64,000 bases of DNA, from the NCBI GenBank assembly GCA_018069465.1, contig JAGPUW010000002.1, positions 1 to 64,000 of the forward strand. Reading direction: 5' to 3'. Source of the DNA: Gammaproteobacteria bacterium (GTDB lineage: Bacteria; Pseudomonadota; Gammaproteobacteria; Pseudomonadales; Porticoccaceae). The notes under the pieces are model-generated. The model did not search any database. It was given only the letters and a program-made list of their open reading frames with translations, and had not been told where the DNA came from. Shown piece by piece: positions 7,408 through 18,381 of the stretch; positions within the stretch are counted from its first letter, which is position 1; every line of letters begins with the position of its first letter. The translations under genes were made by a program, and so were the position numbers.

Positions 7408-9066
7408 ATGGTTAATGTGTTCCGGAAAGGGCTCGGGGTTTTGTCTGGGTCGGGTAGTTGTAGTGCAAGTGGTAGCGCAGCAAAATTCTCTTTTTTAACC
7501 GCCAAAAATACCACGCTTGCACTGTTGTGCTGTGCCTTCAGTGGCGGTGCTCTGGCCCAGGATACCTTTGCCGCGTTTGAGCGTTCAATGGCGACTTTTG
7601 ATCCCGGCGGCAAGTATTTAACCAAACCTGTTGAGCGCTTTGTGCCCGGTTTAAGTCTCAACGGCACCATCACCCACTGGTCAGATTATTTGGTCTCGGG
7701 TGACGACGATATCGGTTTTCGCGAGCGCGATTTTCGCGGTCTGCAAATGCAAAGCGTGGTCGAAATTGCCGCCTCCTATCGCTTTTCGCCAAACCTTGAG
7801 CTGACCAGTATTAATCATTTTTTGTACGACGCCCTCTACGATGTCAGCAATGCCGACGGGCTTTACGCCGATCGGGTCGACGAGAGCTTCCGCAAGTACG
7901 ACAGTTTTGATCGCATCGCCCGAGAGCTGTATGTCTCCTACCGCACACCGAAACTTGATGTGGTACTGGGCAAGCAACAAATTGCCTGGGGCAAGATGGA
8001 CGGGCAGTTTATCGACGCCATTAACTCGATGGACTTCCGCGAATCCGTACAGCTAGAGGCCGCCGACTACGAGATGCGTCGCCTGCCGTTGTGGATGGCC
8101 AATGTCACCTATTATTTTGACGATGTTTCACTGAACGTATTGTGGATACCGGACTTCGAAGCCAATCTAAACCCTGGCTACGGGGCACCCTGGTCATCCC
8201 CCTTATTACCTCCCGGTGATGACACGGCGCGCAATAACCAGGCGCTGCTCGATGAGCGCAGTAATCCCGCTGGCGATCGAGTGCTGCAAACGGAGCGCCC
8301 GGACTGGACCCACCTCAGTGATCACCAAATTGCCGCCCGCCTGGATTTTGCCAATGGCGCCTTAACCTGGGGGTTGGTGTATTTCTACGCCTGGGAGCGC
8401 GATGCTACGCCTTTCATTACCGGGCGCTTTAGCGATGGCGATGGTGATCATCTGATTATTACGCCGAGCCACGAGCGGCTCCATCACTTTGGCGCAACCT
8501 CCGATTACGCCTGGGTGGCCTCCGGTGTGCCGCTGATCGGTACGCTGCCGATGGTGTTTCGCGCCGAGGCGCTGTACACCAAGGATGCTCACTTTATCGA
8601 TTATAAAAACCGTGGCGCAGTGCGCGCCGGTGGCAGTGGTGATGGCGTGAGTGAGCACGACACGCTGCGCGCAGCCCTGGCCTTTGAATTCGCCTTCCCC
8701 TCGAAAGTGACGGCGATTTTCCAGCCCTCGTTTTATTACACCTTCGATTGGCGAGAGGGTTTGGGTGTCGGTTTTGGTGGTGCCATTGGCGATGAGTGGA
8801 ATTTCGCGCCGGTGCTGTTTGTTTCGCGCCCGGTGCAAAGCACCCGCGACCGCCTGCTGCTGAGTGTGACGCTAACGCCCTACCTGAGTGGTTCAAATAA
8901 GGATTATCAGGGTTCAAAAACCAGGCTCGTGGCGAGCTATGAAATCTCGCCCTTCTTCAACGGCAGTTTGATTTATACCGACTACAGTGGCGGCGATGAC
9001 GATGATTTATTTGGCCAATACCAGAAGTACGACAATATTGGCATAGAACTGCAGTATGAATTCTAG
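7408..9066 (+). CDS. DUF1302 family outer-membrane protein
   Basis: About 552 residues. An export signal ends near TLALLCCAFSGGALAQ. The remainder is rich in alternating aromatic and polar strands (for example FSPNLELTSINHFLYDALYD, VVLGKQQIAWGKMDG) and ends in aromatic F (IGIELQYEF), as expected for an outer-membrane beta barrel. These features match DUF1302. The family is typically paired with DUF1329 proteins and RND-type exporters in genomes that degrade lipids or steroids. The frame opens at TTG 7393; ATG 7408 is an alternative start and neither has a strong ribosome binding site. Transport of hydrophobic compounds is plausible but unproven. Confidence 0.82.
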   Translation: MVNVFRKGLGVLSGSGSCSASGSAAKFSFLTAKNTTLALLCCAFSGGALAQDTFAAFERSMATFDPGGKYLTKPVERFVPGLSLNGTITHWSDYLVSGDDDIGFRERDFRGLQMQSVVEIAASYRFSPNLELTSINHFLYDALYDVSNADGLYADRVDESFRKYDSFDRIARELYVSYRTPKLDVVLGKQQIAWGKMDGQFIDAINSMDFRESVQLEAADYEMRRLPLWMANVTYYFDDVSLNVLWIPDFEANLNPGYGAPWSSPLLPPGDDTARNNQALLDERSNPAGDRVLQTERPDWTHLSDHQIAARLDFANGALTWGLVYFYAWERDATPFITGRFSDGDGDHLIITPSHERLHHFGATSDYAWVASGVPLIGTLPMVFRAEALYTKDAHFIDYKNRGAVRAGGSGDGVSEHDTLRAALAFEFAFPSKVTAIFQPSFYYTFDWREGLGVGFGGAIGDEWNFAPVLFVSRPVQSTRDRLLLSVTLTPYLSGSNKDYQGSKTRLVASYEISPFFNGSLIYTDYSGGDDDDLFGQYQKYDNIGIELQYEF

Positions 9067-9177
9067 GTGCAGTTTAGGGGCTCTATTTAGCGGCGCAGTT
9101 TTCGGCGCTCAGTTTTAGCAGTCCTTTTTCAGTCGTCACTGCGATTGATGCCTGCCCTCAAACAACAGGTGACAGAA

Positions 9178-10545
9178 ATGCTTCGACGGTTTTTCCCCAA
9201 GATGAAGGCGCGTGTAGGGAGCTGCGTGCTATTGGCGCTACTGGTTTTTTCCGCCCAGGTCATCAGTCAGCAGTCCGCTGAGGGTGGGGATGACAGTGTT
9301 CGTCAAACGAGTGCTAGTCAAACCTGGCGCAGTGTCGAGCAGTTAACCGACTGGGAGCGCCAGCGGGTCGATCTGCGCACCGAGACCCCGCGAAATAAGG
9401 ATATTCCCTACCTACCCGCCGAGCCTTACCCCTTTACCGCGCCCTTTACGGCGGAAGAAATGGGTTATCGCACCATGGACTTTACCCACACGGCGCGCTG
9501 GTCCCACGTTATGGCCGACGCCTTTGGCACCATCACCAAGGCGGGTTATCTGAGCCAGGGGGTGACCGTTGGCATGATCGACCAGATGCTCTCGCCGAAT
9601 GCCCAAAGCCAAATTTTCAAGCAGCCCGGTGAAGCCTATTCGCGGCATATGTATTACTACACCTACCCACCGAAAAATGATGGTGTGCAGGAAATGTGGA
9701 TCTTGCGCCGCAGTGGTTTAGAGGCCCCGGCGAAGCTCGATTACTTCGCCTACACGCCTTCTCTGCGTCGTGTCAGGCGCCAGCCCCCGCCACGTCGGGA
9801 GACCTCCTTCCCCGGCGTTGTGCAGTCCTTTGACGATATTCTCGGGGTCGAGTCCTGGGAGTTTGACTGGCGCTTGCTGGGTGCAGATGTTTTGCACGAG
9901 ACGGTTCGCTTCCCGAACAATCGTCCACAGATCACCCTCTCCTCAGCCAATGGCAAGTTTTACGACGTGGCGACGGACTCGATTAAATTAATGAAAGAGC
10001 GCTATCCCTTTTATCGCGAGGACGGTGGGGTCAATTGCTTCGTTATTGAATCGACGCCAAAGCGCGAGTGGCTGGCGGACTACGAGGTCAGCAAAATTAT
10101 TTATTGGCTTGACCAGTACTATTTTTATCCCCTCAGGATTGAGCGCTACGACGCCGAGGGCAAATTGAAAATGGTCGAGGTGCGCATTGCCGAAGAGGAG
10201 AATACCGCACTGCCCAACGGTCAGGGTTTTGCGAGTAGTCTGGTTGTCTATTTCGATGCACAGCTAGATTTAATCAGCTACAGCTTGCACGACGCCCACC
10301 TGATACGGGATTGGACAGAGCAAGATTTAGCCCAGTTTACCCCCGATTTTATGCGTCGGCGCTGGCTGAAATACCCGCAGAAAAGCCAGTCCATGGTCAG
10401 TGTGCCGGAGCAATTTTATCTGCGCCCCGATCTGTTGGAGGGGCGCTTCCCCGAGCAGCGTCCGGTGTCGGTCAGCCCTGCCATCGCCGCTCGTATCGAG
10501 GCTCAAAATAAGACCGGGCACTTAGTCTTTGATATTGACGAATAA
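9178..10545 (+). CDS. DUF1329 family periplasmic/outer-membrane-associated protein
   Basis: About 455 residues. The signal peptide is VGSCVLLALLVFSAQVISQQ. The body matches DUF1329: LTDWERQRVD, ARWSHVMADAFGTITKAGYL, the repeated RRVRR-type segment (TPSLRRVRRQPPPRRE), and a late KIIYWLDQYYFYPLRIERYD. This group has a LolA/LolB-like fold by family knowledge and pairs with DUF1302 proteins, as here (gap about 110 bp). AGGTGACAGAA gives a ribosome binding site for the ATG at 9178; the track uses TTG 9145 with none. The pair probably acts in export or trafficking of lipophilic material. Confidence 0.83.
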   Translation: MLRRFFPKMKARVGSCVLLALLVFSAQVISQQSAEGGDDSVRQTSASQTWRSVEQLTDWERQRVDLRTETPRNKDIPYLPAEPYPFTAPFTAEEMGYRTMDFTHTARWSHVMADAFGTITKAGYLSQGVTVGMIDQMLSPNAQSQIFKQPGEAYSRHMYYYTYPPKNDGVQEMWILRRSGLEAPAKLDYFAYTPSLRRVRRQPPPRRETSFPGVVQSFDDILGVESWEFDWRLLGADVLHETVRFPNNRPQITLSSANGKFYDVATDSIKLMKERYPFYREDGGVNCFVIESTPKREWLADYEVSKIIYWLDQYYFYPLRIERYDAEGKLKMVEVRIAEEENTALPNGQGFASSLVVYFDAQLDLISYSLHDAHLIRDWTEQDLAQFTPDFMRRRWLKYPQKSQSMVSVPEQFYLRPDLLEGRFPEQRPVSVSPAIAARIEAQNKTGHLVFDIDE

Positions 10546-10660
10546 AAGGCGGGATAGGCGCCGAGCCTAAAGAGCCATCAATTGATGTCGGCTGAGCTGT
10601 AACTTTCACGATTCGTGCTAATGTAAACAGACAAGTGGCCGACAGTGACAGGTTTGTGTG

Positions 10661-11557
10661 ATGACAAAGTTTTCTCGTGAAACAGCCAGTTTTATTGATG
10701 AGCTAGATGCCGCTGTAGAGGCCCACATGGACTGGACTCGCAGGGTATTGCGCTGTGCCGTATTGCGGGTCTCCCCGGGTGAGGATGTGCTAGCCCCTCT
10801 GGCTCATACCCTGTGTCGCTTTGGCCGCTGGTTTAGTGCCAATCAAGAGCGCTTCGCGCTTATTAACGCACAAAGTGCGGAGCGGCTAGAGCGGGTTCAT
10901 CAATCGATGCACAATGCTATTCGCTCTATTTGTGAAGATGTGCTGGCCAATCAGCCGGGCAAAACAGCCTCTCTCGATGCCTTTGAGCAGAGCCAGTCTG
11001 AACTGGTGGGTTTATTGGCCGATTTTAAAACCGATTTTTTGGCCACAGCGGTGCGCCAGGATCCTCTGACGGGCTTGCCCCTGCGCTACGGCATTGAGCA
11101 CGAATTCACGCAAATACAAAAAAGCTGTCAGCGTAGCGGCACTTTACTGTACGTGGTGATGATCGATATTGACCACTTTAAGCGAGTCAATGACAACTAC
11201 GGCCACCCGGTCGGCGACGTGGCTTTGCGCCACCTCGCCGACACCTTAAAAAATAGTGTGCGGGGCAATGAATCCCTGTATCGCTTTGGTGGGGAGGAGT
11301 TTCTCCTGCTGTTGCAGGCTGGCACCCCAGAGGGGGTTGTCGTCCCCGTGCAGCGTATTCTCGACGCGGTGCGCAATACGCCGGTGGTGATTGCCGATGT
11401 AGAGCCGCTGTATTTGACGGTGACGCTAGGAGTTGCCAAGGTTGCCCACGAAGAGACGATGAACAGTGCCGTGGAGCGTGCCGATAAGGCCCTTTATGAA
11501 GGCAAGGCCGCAGGGCGGGATCGCTATGTGCTGGCTGCTGACAAGGCTAATAAATAA
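10661..11557 (+). CDS. Diguanylate cyclase with CZB-like zinc-sensing N-terminus
   Basis: 298 residues. The C-terminal half is a GGDEF domain: DPLTGLPLRYGIE, the metal-binding MIDIDHFKRVNDNYGH, and the active-site loop RFGGEEF (GGEEF, competent). The N-terminal half reads AHMDWTRRVLRC and later LCRFGRWF, matching the chemoreceptor zinc-binding (CZB) pattern with its Cys-x-x-Gly-x-Trp core and helical histidines, as in E. coli DgcZ. So the enzyme probably makes cyclic di-GMP under zinc control. No membrane segments. I take the ATG one codon after the GTG used in the track. Confidence 0.88.
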   Translation: MTKFSRETASFIDELDAAVEAHMDWTRRVLRCAVLRVSPGEDVLAPLAHTLCRFGRWFSANQERFALINAQSAERLERVHQSMHNAIRSICEDVLANQPGKTASLDAFEQSQSELVGLLADFKTDFLATAVRQDPLTGLPLRYGIEHEFTQIQKSCQRSGTLLYVVMIDIDHFKRVNDNYGHPVGDVALRHLADTLKNSVRGNESLYRFGGEEFLLLLQAGTPEGVVVPVQRILDAVRNTPVVIADVEPLYLTVTLGVAKVAHEETMNSAVERADKALYEGKAAGRDRYVLAADKANK

Positions 11558-11650
11558 ACAGATTGGCAAATAGCGAGCTATCAGCGAAGTCGACAGGGAT
11601 AAGTATTCGTCTGATCTCATAAGCTCACGACAGAAGCCCATCACATAAGT

Positions 11651-11677
11651 AGCCCGCCCTATTGAGCGGGCTTTTTT
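11651..11677 (+). terminator. Rho-independent terminator after the GGDEF gene
   Basis: AGCCCGC and GCGGGCT pair around CCTATTGA and are followed by six T. The hairpin lies between the convergent diguanylate cyclase and dioxygenase genes. Confidence 0.88.
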
Positions 11678-11747
11678 GCTAGCGTTATCACCAGCAAGAC
11701 CTCGATCCTATCGTTTGCCGGTTTGCCGGAGCGGCAGTTGCTGGGTT

Positions 11748-12584
11748 CTATACTGGTCGATCACCTTTCAGTGAAACCCGGTGCAGCAGCCGACGGTAGC
11801 CGTTGTAGTCATTAATCGGGTAGTGATGGCTTGAGCGGTTATCCCACAATACGACCATGCCGGGGCTCCAGCGCAGGCGGCATTGAAACTCGGGCTTGCG
11901 GGCGTGCATATACAGCTGATGCAGCAGGGGCTCGCTCTCCTCCTCCGAACAGTGCTCAAAACTCAAGGTGTGGGCCTCGTGAACGAAGAGGGTCTTTTCG
12001 CCAGTTTCGGGATGGGTGCGCACCACCGGGTGAATATTGGTAAACACTTCCGGGGCCGATGAATCACCACAGTCGGCCAGGCGGGGCATGCGGGTTTTGG
12101 ATACCGCCGCTTTGCCCGAGGTGAAGACCGCTTTGCGCCCATCAATCAGTTCTTTGATGCCCTGCTCCAGAGCTTCGTAGGCGGTTTGCATATTGCAGAA
12201 AATCGTGTCGCCGCCGACCGGGGGCAGCTCCAGTGCGTAGAGGCTGGCACCGGCTGCGGGGCTTTCTAAATAAGTGGTATCGGCGTGCCAGACACCGCCA
12301 AAGTTAATGGTTTCCTCCGGCAGCTTGAGCACCGGGGCGACCAGTGGGTTGCCTTCAATGCCGTTCAGGAAGGGGTATTTATTTACTTCGCCAAATTGAC
12401 GAGTAAAGGCCAGCTGCTGATCGGGGGTGAGTTTTTGGTCGAGAAAATAAATCATTTTTCGGTCGAGCCATACCTTGCGCAGTTCCGCCAGCGTGTCGGC
12501 GGGAATGGGCTGGGACAGGTCGAGGCCTTTTATCTCGCTACCGATAAAAGGCGTTAAGGGTTCAACTTCAAAATGCGTATTCAT
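11748..12584 (-). CDS. TauD/TfdA-family Fe(II)/2-oxoglutarate dioxygenase
   Basis: About 278 residues, standard size. The iron-binding H-x-D is in VWHADTTYLE, the distal histidine and 2-oxoglutarate-binding arginine are in the C-terminal VVLWDNRSSHHYPINDYNGYRR. The N-terminus has the typical GSEIKGLDLSQPI opening and the QLAFTRQFGEVNKYP segment. Enzymes of this family hydroxylate or cleave taurine, aryloxyalkanoates and many other substrates; the substrate is not predictable. It is downstream of the LeuB-like gene with a gap of about 34 bp, so probably co-transcribed. ATG 12584 is preferred over the GTG 12 bases upstream. Confidence 0.88.
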   Translation of the reverse strand: MNTHFEVEPLTPFIGSEIKGLDLSQPIPADTLAELRKVWLDRKMIYFLDQKLTPDQQLAFTRQFGEVNKYPFLNGIEGNPLVAPVLKLPEETINFGGVWHADTTYLESPAAGASLYALELPPVGGDTIFCNMQTAYEALEQGIKELIDGRKAVFTSGKAAVSKTRMPRLADCGDSSAPEVFTNIHPVVRTHPETGEKTLFVHEAHTLSFEHCSEEESEPLLHQLYMHARKPEFQCRLRWSPGMVVLWDNRSSHHYPINDYNGYRRLLHRVSLKGDRPV

Positions 12585-12618
12585 AAGGCTACTCACTAGG
12601 ATTTGTTGATAACTCGCG

Positions 12619-13728
12619 TTACATCGCTTGCAGTTTTTCGATCACTCGGTCGCCAAAGGCATCGGTGCCAATGACCTTGTCATTTGTTGCACCTGCGGCT
12701 AGGTCGGGGGTGGTGTAACCGTCGGCAAACACACCCTGCATCGCCGCCCAGATATTTTTCGCTTCATCAGCCATGTCGAAGCTGTACTCCAGCATCATCG
12801 CCACCGAGCCAATCATCGAATAAGGGTTGGCAATATTTTGCCCGGCGATGTCGGGAGCGGAGCCGTGTGATGGCTCGTAATAGGCTTTGCCGTCGCCAAC
12901 ACAGGCCGATGGCATGAGGCCCAGTGAGCCGATCAAACCACCGCCCTGGTCACTGAGAATATCGCCAAACATGTTTTCCATCACCATCACATCGAACTGG
13001 CCGGGGTTGAGGCAAAGGTGGGTAGCGGCGGCATCGACTAACATATTCACCACAGTCACTTCGGGGTAATCGACCGCGACCTCGTCGAGCACTTCATTCC
13101 ACAGCACGCTCGATTTGAGAATATTGCTCTTGTGAATATTGTGCAGCACCTTTTTGCGTTTCATCGCTTGCTCAAAGGCTGTTTTCACTACCTGACGGAT
13201 TTGCACCTCGTCGTAGCGCAGGGTTTCCTCGGCGAAGCGCAGATTGTTCTCATCGATACCGAGTACCTTCTTGCCGAAGTAGAGCCCGCCGAGCAGCTCG
13301 CGGATCATCAGTATGTCGATGCCCTCGCCAATCACTTCTGCTTTTAAGGGCGAGAGGTGGGCCAGCGCCTTGGGCAGTGATACCGGGCGCAGGTTGGCGT
13401 AGGTGTTGTAGCGGGCGCGCAGTGGTAGCACGGCACCGCGCTCGGGCTGTAAATCGACGGGGATTTTCATCGCCTCGGCATGGGCCAAACCCACCGGGCC
13501 TTTTAAGATGGCATCGGCAGCGTCGCAAACCGCCTGTGTTTGTTCGGGAAAGGGATGGCCAAAGTCAAAATAGGCAGCGGCCCCAAAGGGCGATTCTGTC
13601 AGCTCGAAATGCACGCCCGTGCGCTGCTCAACCAGGGCGAGTACCTTGAGGGCCTCTTTCATGATTTCGGGGCCGATACCGTCTCCGGTGAGGATGGCGA
13701 CTTTATGTGTTGTCATAAGTGTTGTCAT
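12619..13728 (-). CDS. 3-isopropylmalate dehydrogenase-like oxidoreductase
   Basis: About 369 residues from MTTLMTTHKVAILTGDGIGP; the 484-codon track ORF runs far upstream of the conserved start. Family features: GDGIGPE, the RELLGGLYFGKK loop, NMFGDILSDQGGGLIGSLG, and EPSHGSAPDIAGQNIANP. This is the beta-decarboxylating dehydrogenase fold of LeuB and tartrate/homoisocitrate enzymes. The catalytic-lysine strand reads IHKSNILKSS rather than the usual V-D-K-A-N-V-L: the lysine is kept and the aspartate is a histidine. Paired with a TauD-type dioxygenase and not with leuACD, it may be a specialised paralogue rather than the leucine enzyme. Two in-frame ATGs 12 bases apart precede the conserved sequence. 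Confidence 0.82.
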   Translation of the reverse strand: MTTLMTTHKVAILTGDGIGPEIMKEALKVLALVEQRTGVHFELTESPFGAAAYFDFGHPFPEQTQAVCDAADAILKGPVGLAHAEAMKIPVDLQPERGAVLPLRARYNTYANLRPVSLPKALAHLSPLKAEVIGEGIDILMIRELLGGLYFGKKVLGIDENNLRFAEETLRYDEVQIRQVVKTAFEQAMKRKKVLHNIHKSNILKSSVLWNEVLDEVAVDYPEVTVVNMLVDAAATHLCLNPGQFDVMVMENMFGDILSDQGGGLIGSLGLMPSACVGDGKAYYEPSHGSAPDIAGQNIANPYSMIGSVAMMLEYSFDMADEAKNIWAAMQGVFADGYTTPDLAAGATNDKVIGTDAFGDRVIEKLQAM

Positions 13729-13978
13729 AAGTATTGTGGGCTGCACGTTACGAGTAGGCTGGCATTGTAGCGAATCGCCCGGACGCTCGACAATAAATGG
13801 CGAGGGCAGAGCCCGGGCGCAATGGCCGAGGTGCCTATGCAGTAAGCTGCCAGTCATGTAGTCTTTGTACTTCATTTTCAGTAGGCTTGGCTTTTCAGTA
13901 CGGCTGAGCCGCAGAAAAATAACAATGCCGAGCCAGCAGCAGATAGTACGCGAAGAGTCACTCCGGAGAGCTTGATCT

Positions 13979-15223
13979 ATGTCATCACCGACTTTGCAAT
14001 TTGATCCAACAGACAGAAAAGTGATTAATAATCCTTTTCCCATTCTCGCCCGTTTACAGCGGGAGGCGCCCATTCACTGGAGCGACACCGCCCGCTGCTG
14101 GATCGTTACCCGCTATGAAGATTGCAAATCGGTGCTGATGGACAAGCGCTTTTCTTCGGAGCGCATGAAGCCGTTTTTTGAATCCCTCGGCGCCGAGCAA
14201 CGGGCCAGGCTGGCCAACCTCGAAAGCTCGGTCGGCCTCTGGGCGGTATTTCTCGATCCGCCCGACCACACCCGCTTGCGACGCTTGCTAAACAGGGGCT
14301 TTACCTCGCGTGCAGTGAATGGCATGGCGCCGAGCATTGCTGAAATTGTTCACGAGTTGTTCGACGAGCTTGAGGGCAGGCGTGAAATCGATTTTATTCG
14401 CGATATTGCCTACCGCATTCCCGCTGCGGTGATTATGGAAATGATGGGCGCACCCCGCTCCGAAATTGAAAACTTCAAATTGTGGTCAGATGACATCGGG
14501 CTGTTTGTCGGCGGCTCGCGGGTCACCCCCGACAAATACACCCGCGCCGAAGCGGCCACGGCACAAATGAGCGATGCCTTCCGCGACTTGATTGCCGAGC
14601 GCCGGCGCAATCCCCGTGAAGATATGATCACCGATTTGATTCGCGCTGAAGACGAGGGCCAGGTACTGGGCGAAGAGGAGTTGATCGCGACCTGTATTTT
14701 GCTGCTGTTTGCCGGTCACGAAACCACCGGCAACCTGCTCGGCACCAGCATGTACTACTTTATGCGCCACCTCGACCAGTTTGAAGACCTGCGCTGCAAC
14801 CCCGAGCTGGCCGATAATGCGGTGGAAGAAGTACTGCGCCACGATGGCCCCAACGCGGCGGCGACCCGTGTTGCCGGTGAAGATATAGAGCTGGGCGGGC
14901 AGTTAATTCGCAAGGGTCAGCGCGTGTTTGCGATGCTCAATGCCGCTAATCGCGACCCCGCATTATTTACCGATCCCGATCAATTTAATATTCGGCGCCA
15001 GCCCAATGGCAGCGCGGCCATCGGCCAGTTTGCCTTTGGTCATGGCATTCACTTTTGCATCGGCGCACCGCTGGCGCGGCTGGAAGGGCGCATCGCCCTG
15101 CCGATCTTTGCCGATAGGATCCACAATCCGAAGTTGGTGGGTGGCGAACCCGACTGGATAGATAGCCTCAATTTTCGCGGCCTCACCGAGCTGCCCATGA
15201 GTTGTGAAATAAAGGGGCGCTAA
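13979..15223 (+). CDS. Cytochrome P450
   Basis: 414 residues, soluble bacterial class. The I-helix oxygen-activation motif is AGHETTGNL, the K-helix E-x-x-R is EEVLRHDGP, and the heme-ligand loop is FAFGHGIHFCIGAPLAR with the cysteine at about residue 360. The N-terminus reads PFPILARLQREAPIHW, without a membrane anchor. Closest groups by pattern are CYP107/CYP125-like hydroxylases. It needs ferredoxin partners not seen here. It is divergent from the LeuB-like/TauD pair across about 250 bp. Neighbourhood hints at hydrophobic substrate hydroxylation. Confidence 0.92.
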   Translation: MSSPTLQFDPTDRKVINNPFPILARLQREAPIHWSDTARCWIVTRYEDCKSVLMDKRFSSERMKPFFESLGAEQRARLANLESSVGLWAVFLDPPDHTRLRRLLNRGFTSRAVNGMAPSIAEIVHELFDELEGRREIDFIRDIAYRIPAAVIMEMMGAPRSEIENFKLWSDDIGLFVGGSRVTPDKYTRAEAATAQMSDAFRDLIAERRRNPREDMITDLIRAEDEGQVLGEEELIATCILLLFAGHETTGNLLGTSMYYFMRHLDQFEDLRCNPELADNAVEEVLRHDGPNAAATRVAGEDIELGGQLIRKGQRVFAMLNAANRDPALFTDPDQFNIRRQPNGSAAIGQFAFGHGIHFCIGAPLARLEGRIALPIFADRIHNPKLVGGEPDWIDSLNFRGLTELPMSCEIKGR

Positions 15224-15326
15224 CAATAAAGGCTTAGGCCGATGAGTGTTGGCCGGGTTTACAGCGTCGCCTTTGTCTGGCGCGCTGTTTTTACTGTGAG
15301 CAGATTAAGCGCCCGCAGTTGATCGC

Positions 15327-17348
<2,022 letters not shown>

Positions 17349-17583
17349 AGGAGAGTGCCTGCTGAGCGTGGTTCAAAGGGCGGCGCATTGTAGCAGCAGT
17401 CGCCAGCCGGGCCGAGACAAAGCGGCGACTGATTGAAGATTGGCAGTAGCTGGAGCAAGCTTCAATCGCCAGCGGGTGGGGCTAGTGGCGGGTATTCGTA
17501 ATGGCGTACTTCAGGGCGTAAATATTAGGGCCTACTGACAGCCGGGTTCGGAGCTACGGCAGCTGAGTCTCTAGTGCTAAGCG

Positions 17584-17844
17584 CTATGTGCTGTAGTGAT
17601 ACCGAAGTTGAGCTATCAATATCGCATCATTATGAAATTTATAAACGATACGATGCTCATCATTAATGCGACGAGACCAATAGCTAGCCAGTCCATGTTT
17701 CAGCGGCTCTGGCTTGCCAATACCTTCATAAGGTGAGCGAATAATATCTTTAATTAATGTATTTATTCTTTTAAGCATTTTTTTATCGGTTGTTTGCCAA
17801 TAAAGGTAATGATCCCAGGCAATAGAAGAGAAAGTTATCTTCAT
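17584..17844 (-). CDS. yoeB: YoeB-type mRNA interferase toxin
   Basis: 86 residues of the RelE/YoeB fold. Positions match the E. coli active-site numbering: Glu46 in GKPEPLKHG, Arg65 in NDEHRIVYK, His83-Tyr84 in LRYHYST. It cleaves mRNA in the ribosome A site when not bound by YefM. It overlaps the antitoxin gene by 4 bp, the usual arrangement for this pair, so it should be intact and functional. Confidence 0.94.
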   Translation of the reverse strand: MKITFSSIAWDHYLYWQTTDKKMLKRINTLIKDIIRSPYEGIGKPEPLKHGLASYWSRRINDEHRIVYKFHNDAILIAQLRYHYST

Positions 17845-18092
17845 TCAATAAGGTCTCTTGCAATACCATTGCCTGCCTCAAGCTCCGCAATTGACTCCAG
17901 TAGCTGCCTTGCATTGGCTGGTGAGCGGAGTAAATAGGTGGTTTCCTCCATGGCCTGATAATCCTCTAGAGACATCATGACGACAGGACTCTCACTTTTG
18001 CGAGTTATTATTACCGGTGCGTGGTCTGCGCAAACCTTTTCCATAGTACTGGCAAGGTTTGCTCGGGCAGAGGTATAACTAATAGCGTCCAT
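17841..18092 (-). CDS. yefM: YefM-type antitoxin
   Basis: 83 residues of the Phd/YefM family: N-terminal ISYTSARANLASTMEKVC DNA-binding fold, then PVIITRKSESPVVMMSLEDYQAMEET, with a flexible C-terminus that would cover YoeB. It is the first gene of the pair and expected to repress its own promoter with toxin as co-repressor. Three CTGTAC half-sites precede it. Confidence 0.94.
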   Translation of the reverse strand: MDAISYTSARANLASTMEKVCADHAPVIITRKSESPVVMMSLEDYQAMEETTYLLRSPANARQLLESIAELEAGNGIARDLIE

Positions 18093-18106
18093 GTGAATTC
18101 TCCATT

Positions 18107-18130
18107 CTGTACCTGTACGTTAATCTGTAC
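18107..18130 (-). promoter_or_regulatory. yefM-yoeB operator, three CTGTAC half-sites
   Basis: CTGTAC occurs at 18107, 18113 and 18125, just upstream of yefM. The E. coli YefM operator is built on TGTACA-core palindromes, so these repeated half-sites are likely autoregulatory sites. Confidence 0.55.
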
Positions 18131-18381
18131 GATATTATGAGCGCGCATAACAAGACCGTCAAGCAGCTTGCTTTTCCGCTGTTTCGCGCTCCAAATTAAG
18201 CGCTTACGCAGGGGTTGAGAGTCGTTGAGCTAGGACGCCTATCTATAAACGCCTACGGTCTCCCTCGTGTGAGCAAGGTATTCGAGTGGGTGTCATGGTA
18301 GCAATCTTGCGATTACTTAAAGATTGGCCGTCGCATGAAACTGTCGGCCAAATGAAAATAAGCCCTCGTCTATGTGAAAGG

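Noticed and set aside
12619-14073. 484-codon LeuB-like ORF as given in the track
   Set aside because: The N-terminal 115 codons have no conserved features and overlap the P450 promoter region; the family start is MTTHKVAILTGDGIGPE.
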